A stretch of 64,000 nucleotides of DNA from Drosophila miranda. Lineage: Eukaryota > Arthropoda > Insecta > Diptera > Drosophilidae. The notes under the pieces are model-generated. The model was not told where the DNA came from. It did no database searches and worked only from the letters and a program-made list of their open reading frames with translations. Positions 59,715 to 64,000 of the stretch are shown here, piece after piece; positions within the stretch are counted from its first letter, which is position 1; every line of letters begins with the position of its first letter. The position numbers and the translations under genes are program-made. The stretch lies in assembly GCF_003369915.1 (NCBI RefSeq), contig NW_022881598.1, forward strand, positions 1 to 64,000. The letters run 5' to 3'.

Positions 59715-60565
59715 CTGTGCTCTTCTTTCGTGTCCTGGGGTGCGTGCGGTGTCCCTTTTCTAATCAACCCCAACCATGTGTCCTGGCTCCGTTTGCCCCC
59801 ATCCAAAAACTTTCGTTAGCTAGTCGCTCTTCCAGTCGCTCCTGGCACGCAAGCCTAACGACCTGATGGAAGTCAGGCGGGGGGAACGGCAATAGAAAAT
59901 CGCTTGCTTCGTTTAAATATAGGTAGAAAAAAATCGTTTAATCGTACGTGTATAAATTACAGCGCAATTTCGCTTACATATTCGCCTATCAATATCAAAA
60001 TTTGGGCTAACACGATCTGGTTCGGTTCGAATTATTGGGTTCTTACACACTACGTGGGCGAGGGAAGACTGCGCTATGGATGAGGTCTGGGTCTGACATC
60101 GCGAGCGATGGCATACCACTAAAATACAATACAGATATAAGCGGACGCGCCAACTAGTTACAACAAATATTCAAGCTAATATTGAGGAATATTTAGTCAA
60201 CACAGTGGTTTAAACTTGAAAGTAGTATTGCTTTAGCTTGGGTCTTTCATCATTGCATGCGATGAGTACACAGGGGTTACGATGTGTAAAGGTCTTGAGC
60301 TTAAAGAAACATTGCTCGGGGCACAATCCTTTAGAATATACGTACTCATACTGTTTTTGTATAATAAAAATCTACTGCCTTCTGCGTATCACAATTTGCA
60401 TCAACTACAAATTTACAAAATATTCACTTATTTAGTCTGAGGATTGACGGCGAGGCCTCTGGCCCACTGCCGTCAGTGTCTTTTCTTTTCGTTTTCGTTA
60501 AGTTTTCAGAGAAGGATCGCCGAGATGGTTTATTGCTTCGTGGGATCCTCGCGCGATTGATACTG
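59715..60565. other. MORN-Orai intergenic DNA, unit D
   Basis: Fourth copy of the spacer, with slightly more substitutions than the others. No gene seen. Confidence 0.6.
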
Positions 60566-61099
60566 CTAAACGATGTCGCCGGCGGCACCGTAGTGGATGC
60601 CGTTATTGCGATTATGGTTGTTATGGTGCTCGAGGTGATCCTGTTCCATCTGCTCCTTGAGGATCTCCAGCTCCCGTATGCCGGAGACCGTCACCTCGTA
60701 CTTGTGCGTCACCAGAGACCGATAGAAGTGTATGGCGAAAGCAAGGAAGATAATCATCACGGGTATCAGCACCACGCAGGCCGACCAGGCCGCCGGCGGG
60801 CTCAGATCATAGAACTTTACCCAGCACAGTATGGCTATCTCCAACAGGAATAGGATCAACCCCAGCAGCGTCGAAAATGCCCACGCCGTCTCAATGTACC
60901 AGTGCAGGCGCTCGTGCGCCGACTCGTGCACCAGGGAGATGCTGTGCAGGTTGCACACTACCTCGATGTTCGGCAGGATGCAGGTGCTAATCATCAAAGC
61001 CAGCATATGCACGGCCACCAGCATAGTGGTGCAGATCGCAAACGCCACTAGCATTCCGGGCGGAACCTTTGTGTCGTGGTCCAGCTGCACCATCGCCAC
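60566..61099 (-). pseudogene. Orai: Orai last exon, copy D, filter glutamate deleted
   Basis: Open for 177 codons from the acceptor to the stop. A 6-bp in-frame deletion turns VAMVEVQLD into VAMVQLD. This removes the conserved glutamate that forms the calcium selectivity filter in Orai channels (human E106, Drosophila E180). The next loop has DPDT changed to DHDT, and SPHERLH is SAHERLH. TM2-TM4 and the cytosolic helix are otherwise kept. The first exons are absent, as elsewhere. Confidence 0.9.
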
Positions 61100-61524
61100 C
61101 TGTGGGGGGACGCAAAAGAGCAGAGGTCGGGAGATTAGTGAGAGTCGTGGATGGGCTACGGGTTACTCTGCCAAGATCGCCGCTCTCAGGAGGCAATGCT
61201 CCTTCTATTATTATTATTAGCCATCTTTCTCAACATTTTGGCAAGTGTTGCTGGCGCGAGCAGATTTGTTTATATAATAAGTATCTAATTGGGTTAATTT
61301 ATCTGATCTGCCCCTCTCTCACCTGCTACCTAGGTGCACAAACAATGTTTTAAAGAAAACAGTAAATAAATATGTTGTTGCAAAAACGACATTCCAAAAA
61401 TCAAGAGATTGTTAACGTAGATTAATTCTATAATATTCATCTTTCGATTTTATAATAGAATTTGACGTTGGCTATCAATGAATATGGTGGGAATCCGCCT
61501 TCTGTCAGCGAGATCTATTGCCTG
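61100..61524. other. Orai intron remnant, unit D
   Basis: Same DNA as 37736-38226 minus 62 bp. AT-rich, no gene. Ends at the inverted BEL LTR. Confidence 0.65.
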
Positions 61525-64000
61525 TGTGGAGATAATGTTTTTTATCCCCAATCGGCCGACTAATTATTTCGAATTAAATAAAACTCGGCGCAGAAATAAA
61601 ATTACGATATGTTCTTTAATGCGTGACATCCAAATTGCAAGTGTGGCTTGCCTGCCCTTTACATTGCCGCTCCGATCGCTAAGCGCAGCTTCGCTCGGCC
61701 GACGTCGGTAGGCAGACGCAAAGCGGAGATAGCGAAGAGCGAGCTGGCAGAGAGCGTTTAGCAGGGCAAGCAAGCGCAAAGCTTTAACAAACAAATGAGT
61801 GACATAGACATAAGTAACAAACAAAATAAGCGGCTGAGGGCCAAGAATTAGGTGCTATTTGGCAAGCAGCTAATCGGCTGGGTTCTGCTCCGAACATTCA
61901 CCCCCCGTTGGAAGGCAAAGGCTTTCAACAGATCCATCCTGAAGGGGCAGAACCGCTATTTTTCCAACGGCCCTCTTGAAGATGCTTGCTTGGGCGCAGC
62001 TGGCGGCTACGCTGGGATGATCGTCGAACGCAGCAATCGGCGCTTCTTTACGAAGGCGGCTTGTCGTGATTACGTCTTGATCATCGGGAACCTCTGTAAT
62101 TGCATAGAATGGCAGGAAATTTGGCAATGTAGAAATTGTTGAAAGTTGAATTTCATTTAGCGTGGATATGTAGGTTTTTAATATATGGAAAAGTTCGCGC
62201 TGCAGTTCCTGATTCTCCGATCGCAGTTTTTTCCACTTGCACCTGGCACTCGAGCAGCTGCTTCCTGCATTGCTGCTCTAAGTTTTGGTACTCCAGCGTT
62301 GTGGGTCGAAAATCGTCACGAGGTATTTTCAAAAGCGGCTAAAGCTGCACGCTTATTCTCCGAGCTATCAATGCTTTCTGATACTATCCAACCAAGTTTA
62401 GTCTCCTGCAATGTTGGCAATTGGGCTGATAGTCGAATCTGTCCGACGCACTTTAAATCGAAGAACAAACCAGAACCTATCAACAGATCGATACGTTGGG
62501 GCTTGGAGAAATTAGGATCAGCTAGTTTTAGATTATTCGGCATTGGCCAATCCTTTGCGTCTACGCCGAAGTTAGGCTACATTTCCGTAATTGAGTTGGT
62601 GACAATTGCAGCGAAGGAAGCTCGATAGCTTGCGTCCTGGGATTGTACAACTATATGTACAGACTTGCTCGAAGGTAGAATGGAATCTCCGATTCCAGAG
62701 ATGTGAACATAAGACGAGCGATGATCCAACTGCAACCGATCAGCAAGTCTAGATGTTACAAAATTTACCTGTGATGCAGAATCCAAAATGGCACGACATG
62801 GGATAAGTGCTCCATAACGATCTGTTACATGGACGAGGGCAGTAGGTAGCAACACGTTCTGGCTAGGCTGAGATTTCTGGATCGAGGGGGGAGGGCTAGA
62901 ACACCCGCTTGCTAGAAGCACAGTCGCGGCCTCTTGCTGGATCGATTCCTCGGCTGGTGAAGAGGAAGATGAAGCACCAGTTCCCGATGGAATGTGGAGT
63001 AGCGTGTGATGTTTGGCCTGGCAATGCCTGCACAGTCCTGACCTGCACCTCTTCAATTCATGGCCTTTGTTGAGGCAGTTCAAACACAAGCGGCTCTTCT
63101 TTGCTTCTTTGTATCGTTCAAACGCAGAGAGATTCAGGAATGCCTGACATCTAGATATGTAATGCTCGGAGGAATTGCAATGGTTACATATGGGGTTAGG
63201 ATGGTCGTTACTGGAGGTGATAAGGGTGACAGGTTTGTCTTCTCCCACCTGTTGACTAGGACTTGTTGCCATGGCTGATCCCAAATTCTCCAGCATCCGA
63301 CATCTCGCTTCCAAAAATGAGGCCATGCTTGACCACCGAGGCAATCCTGACGTCGGCAAGTTCTCTTCCCATTTCTCCATTGTTTTGTGGTCCAGTTTCG
63401 TGCCTATGATGAAGATCAGCAACCCATCCGAAATCTCCTGCGGGGTCGCCAAGGTCTGAAGTGCACGCAAGTGCGAATTGATTTTGTCGCTGAGCGCGCG
63501 CAAGCGGATAGCTGAGCCCTTCTCCACCCTTGCAGCCCGAAAATAGCCTTGACGTGTGCCTGAAAATGTAACAGTTTATTATCGAATCGCAACATTAGCA
63601 AATTCAACGCCTTGTCGTAATTCTCCTCAGAAAGTTCCAAGGAACGAATCGTATCCAGCGCAGCACCATCTAGACATCCATGAAGATATTGGAATTTTTC
63701 GATGATTGGTATACGATGGTCTTTGTGCACCATTGTCGAGAACATCGAGTGGAATTCGGGCCAATCCATGTAGTTCCCCCCGAATCGCGGAAGCTGCAAC
63801 TCGGGCATTCGAGAACGGCCTATACTATTATAGGCGAACAACGACGAATTCCCCTCGAGAGTATGCCGAGCCGTTGAATTGGCAACATTTACCATGCGAG
63901 CAGCCATCAACTCCCGCGACAGCCTGGACCTAACCTTGACATAAACATTCGAAAAGTCCAGCCGGGCATCATGGGCTAACTACAGGAAATCCAGCCTTTC
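61525..64000 (-). mobile_element. BEL/Pao internally deleted element, inverted, cut by window end
   Basis: Same position and orientation as the element at 38227. The 3' LTR is 61525-61896, with the same left flank (ATTGCCTG). The pol tail and coiled-coil-like stretch, protease and knuckles are at 61870-63527, and gag continues past 63910 beyond the window. It keeps both zinc knuckles, which the 38227 copy has partly lost. It has its own frameshifts near 62235, 62322 and 63530. Confidence 0.9.

Larger units (their letters stand above)
47929..64000 (+). repeat. Amplicon unit D (runs off the window)
   Basis: Starts at GCTTCTATGGGGC, homologous to 6847 and 21152. It contains the same upstream segment, LINE, thr, MORN gene and Orai exon, and then the start of a C/D-type spacer with an inverted BEL element that continues past the window. 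Confidence 0.88.

Overview
The window is insect nuclear DNA, almost certainly Drosophila. It holds an intron-containing gene closely matching three rows (thr, the Drosophila separase-associated regulator), the pore and C-terminal exon of the calcium channel Orai, and Drosophila-type I-like LINE, hAT, BEL/Pao, CR1-like and DINE-1 elements. From memory, thr and Orai (olf186-F) both lie in D. melanogaster 54F, on Muller element C. The DINE-1 segment, as I remember these elements, resembles copies from the obscura group. A Muller-C neo-sex chromosome such as that of D. miranda, where gene families are known to have amplified, is my leading guess for the source. The sequence alone does not prove it.

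The window is a heterogeneous tandem array of one amplicon. Each unit reads left to right: about 355 bp of presumed native thr upstream DNA, a 6-10 kb I-like LINE, thr (+), a MORN-repeat gene (-), the last Orai exon (-), and a BEL-containing junction. Unit A (1-6846) enters the window partway through thr. Unit B is 6847-21151 (14.3 kb), unit C is 21152 to about 47928 (26.8 kb), and unit D is about 47929-64000. A/B and B/C are joined by a 5'-truncated autonomous-type BEL fragment (integrase plus 3' LTR). C/D, and the start of the next junction after D, instead carry an inverted, internally deleted BEL element. The C/D spacer also holds a DINE-1 element interrupted by a CR1-like LINE.

The central structural event is that the LINE is inserted exactly at the thr start codon. 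A 13-17 bp target-site duplication contains the ATG, so an intact ATG and reading frame were regenerated on the far side. In units B, C and D the native promoter-like DNA is therefore separated from the thr ORF by 6-10 kb of transposon. The three LINE copies share the same frameshifts and the same nested hAT remnant, so LINE and genes were amplified together.

Gene condition differs by gene. thr is fully open in unit B (1409 codons, three exons), has a net frameshift in C, a nonsense codon plus frameshift in D, and many lesions in A. The MORN gene is broken in all four copies by four different sets of lesions. Orai is only a 3' exon in every unit, and in unit D it has lost the selectivity-filter glutamate. 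This fits thr as the possible reason for the amplification, with the other two genes as passengers.
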